This document shows, one piece after another, positions 62,854-64,000 of a DNA stretch of 64,000 bases. The stretch is taken from positions 558,001-622,000 of the forward strand of contig CAVZDY010000004.1 of the NCBI GenBank assembly GCA_963774195.1, written 5' to 3'. The notes below the pieces were generated by a model. That model had not been told where the DNA came from. It made no database searches and worked only from the letters and a program-made list of their open reading frames with translations. The stretch is from Roseiarcus sp963774195 (GTDB lineage Bacteria; Pseudomonadota; Alphaproteobacteria; Rhizobiales; Beijerinckiaceae). Numbering within the stretch: the stretch's first letter is position 1; the number at the start of each line of letters is the position of its first letter. Made by a program: the position numbers and the translations under genes.

Positions 62854-63987
62854 TCAGGGCTCAGGCTGACCGACGAGCGCGGCCTGCAAGCCAATTTCCG
62901 GAGTCTCCGGCGAATAGATCGAGGCGAACCACCCCGGGTTCGGCACCAAAGCCGGCGGGAAGGCGTTGCAACCGTCCTTCATCTCCGCCCAAGTTCCTTC
63001 CTTGCAGTACTTGACGGTGTCGTTCGTCACGATGGGAAGCGGCAGCGTGACGTGCTTGGGGATGTCCTTGCCCTCGAGCTTCTCCACCGCCAGCTTCAGC
63101 GCATAGCCCCCTGAATAGGGCGGCGAAGCGTAGGAGATGCGCGGCGCGGCCATCGGCGCGTAGGTTCCGTTGGCGCCTTCGACCTCGGAGCCCGCCGGCA
63201 GCATCTGGATGCGGCCGCCATTAGCGCCTTCGCCGGCGCAGGGCTTGAGTTGATCCGGCTTCTTGCCGGCCTCGATCTGCATCGTGTTGGCGGTGTAGCA
63301 GCCGACCTGCATCCACAGGCCGTCTATCTGGTCCCAGTTGTGGGTGGCGAGAATCTTGGAAAGCTCGGTGCGCGCGACCGCTTGGCTCCACATGCCCACG
63401 GCTTCGCCGACGACCTTGATGTCGGGATATTTGGCGAAGACTTCCTTCGCGGCCTTGGTGCGCGCGGTGTCGACGGAAGTGCCCGGCACGCCGGTCATCA
63501 CCACGATACTGCCCTTGCCGTTGAGCTTCTTGACGAGCCACTCGGCGGTCACGCGCCCCGCCTCCTCCTGGTTGATGGTCACGTTGTAGGCGCAGGGCTC
63601 CGAGATCTCGCCATCGTAGGCGATGATCATCACGCCCTTGTCGCAAGCGTTCTTGACCGCGCTGTTCAGCGCCGTCGGCGAGATCGGATAGACGACGATC
63701 GCCTGCGCGCCCTGCTGCACCATCGCGTTGATCTGCTGGATCTGGCGCTGCGCGTTCGGTCCGGCGACCTGCACCTGGAGGTCGACCTTGTCGGCGAAGT
63801 CCTTATGCGCCGCCATGGCCTTGACCATGTTGGCGGCCTCCGCCTGCCAGTCGTTGCCGATGTAGCTCATCGACAGGAAGATCTTGAACTTCTTGTCGGC
63901 GGCGTCGGCGCTCGCGGTCAACCCGACGCTGGCGGCCAGAGCAGCGGCTCCGACCCCGGCGGCCCACTTCTTCCATTGGCGTTTCAT
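62854..63987 (-). CDS. CUT2 sugar ABC transporter 3, substrate-binding protein
   Basis: A 377-residue periplasmic sugar-binding protein, signal peptide MKRQWKKWAAGVGAAALAAS...ASA-DAA. Binding-fold marks: FKIFLSMSYIGNDWQAE, GAQAIVVYPISPTALN, IIAYDGEISEPC, VVMTGVPGTSVD. Four cysteines in the mature part could form disulfides. First gene of the cluster; promoter and ribosome binding site (GGGAGGAGAG seen at the very edge, minus strand) are at the window end. Confidence 0.92.
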   Translation of the reverse strand: MKRQWKKWAAGVGAAALAASVGLTASADAADKKFKIFLSMSYIGNDWQAEAANMVKAMAAHKDFADKVDLQVQVAGPNAQRQIQQINAMVQQGAQAIVVYPISPTALNSAVKNACDKGVMIIAYDGEISEPCAYNVTINQEEAGRVTAEWLVKKLNGKGSIVVMTGVPGTSVDTARTKAAKEVFAKYPDIKVVGEAVGMWSQAVARTELSKILATHNWDQIDGLWMQVGCYTANTMQIEAGKKPDQLKPCAGEGANGGRIQMLPAGSEVEGANGTYAPMAAPRISYASPPYSGGYALKLAVEKLEGKDIPKHVTLPLPIVTNDTVKYCKEGTWAEMKDGCNAFPPALVPNPGWFASIYSPETPEIGLQAALVGQPEP

Positions 63988-64000
63988 CGGCTCTCCTCCC

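Noticed and set aside
1..64000. tRNA, rRNA, riboswitch, transposase or phage genes
   Set aside because: None was recognised on reading; a covariance-model scan would be needed to exclude small structured RNAs.

Overview
The window is GC-rich DNA with alphaproteobacterial gene content: a bcsA-bcsB-bcsZ cellulose operon, NrtR-controlled nadABC, several ribose-type ABC transporters, a BTLCP protein, and short palindromic repeats of the kind scattered through Hyphomicrobiales (Rhizobiales) genomes. I infer a member of the Hyphomicrobiales, possibly near Beijerinckiaceae/Methylocystaceae. There is no rRNA, tRNA, CRISPR array, phage or intact insertion sequence, so finer placement is not possible from this sequence.

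Layout. 1-5427: housekeeping and accessory singletons (an HtrA-like protein without its catalytic triad, PAP2 phosphatase, alpha/beta hydrolase, HAD phosphatase, BTLCP protein, a cupin resembling DMSP lyases). 6164-13641: cellulose synthesis (bcsA, bcsB, bcsZ, TPR protein). 13683-14870: class III nucleotide cyclase behind an FNR/FixK-like box. 15227-19572: nrtR-nadA-nadB-nadC with two palindromic operator candidates. 20121-26797: MFS transporter, enolase-superfamily dehydratase and CUT2 sugar ABC transporter 1. 26969-37763: a secretion/signalling island. 37994-45306: sugar or polyol catabolic cluster with ABC transporter 2, an oxidoreductase, a XylR-type regulator and a ketose 3-epimerase. 45621-49103: AaeB/AaeX/AaeA-type efflux system. 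49177-55134: one 1985-residue helicase-nuclease, probably defensive. 55304-63987: ABC transporter 3 (two permeases fused in one chain) with a lactonase, BKACE enzyme, CryL-like dehydrogenase and SDR.

The most interesting region is 26969-37763. A type I secretion ATPase and adaptor adjoin three small Gly/Asn-rich tandem-repeat proteins with no RTX motif. CRP-like boxes (TGTGA-N6-TCACA, or near matches) lie 70-115 bp upstream of the adaptor and of each repeat protein. A Crp-family regulator is next, then a divergent class III cyclase and a Ser/Thr kinase that share a C-terminal domain, a c-type-haem HAMP sensor, and a caspase-like protein lacking its catalytic Cys but carrying a peptidoglycan-binding domain. 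I propose a redox- and cAMP-linked circuit controlling export of a repeat-protein surface material; this is inference.

Caution: seven genes are interrupted by nine frame changes, and every one is a net +1 base. Such a one-sided pattern looks like insertion-type sequencing or assembly error rather than gene decay. These genes are annotated at full length with the break marked.
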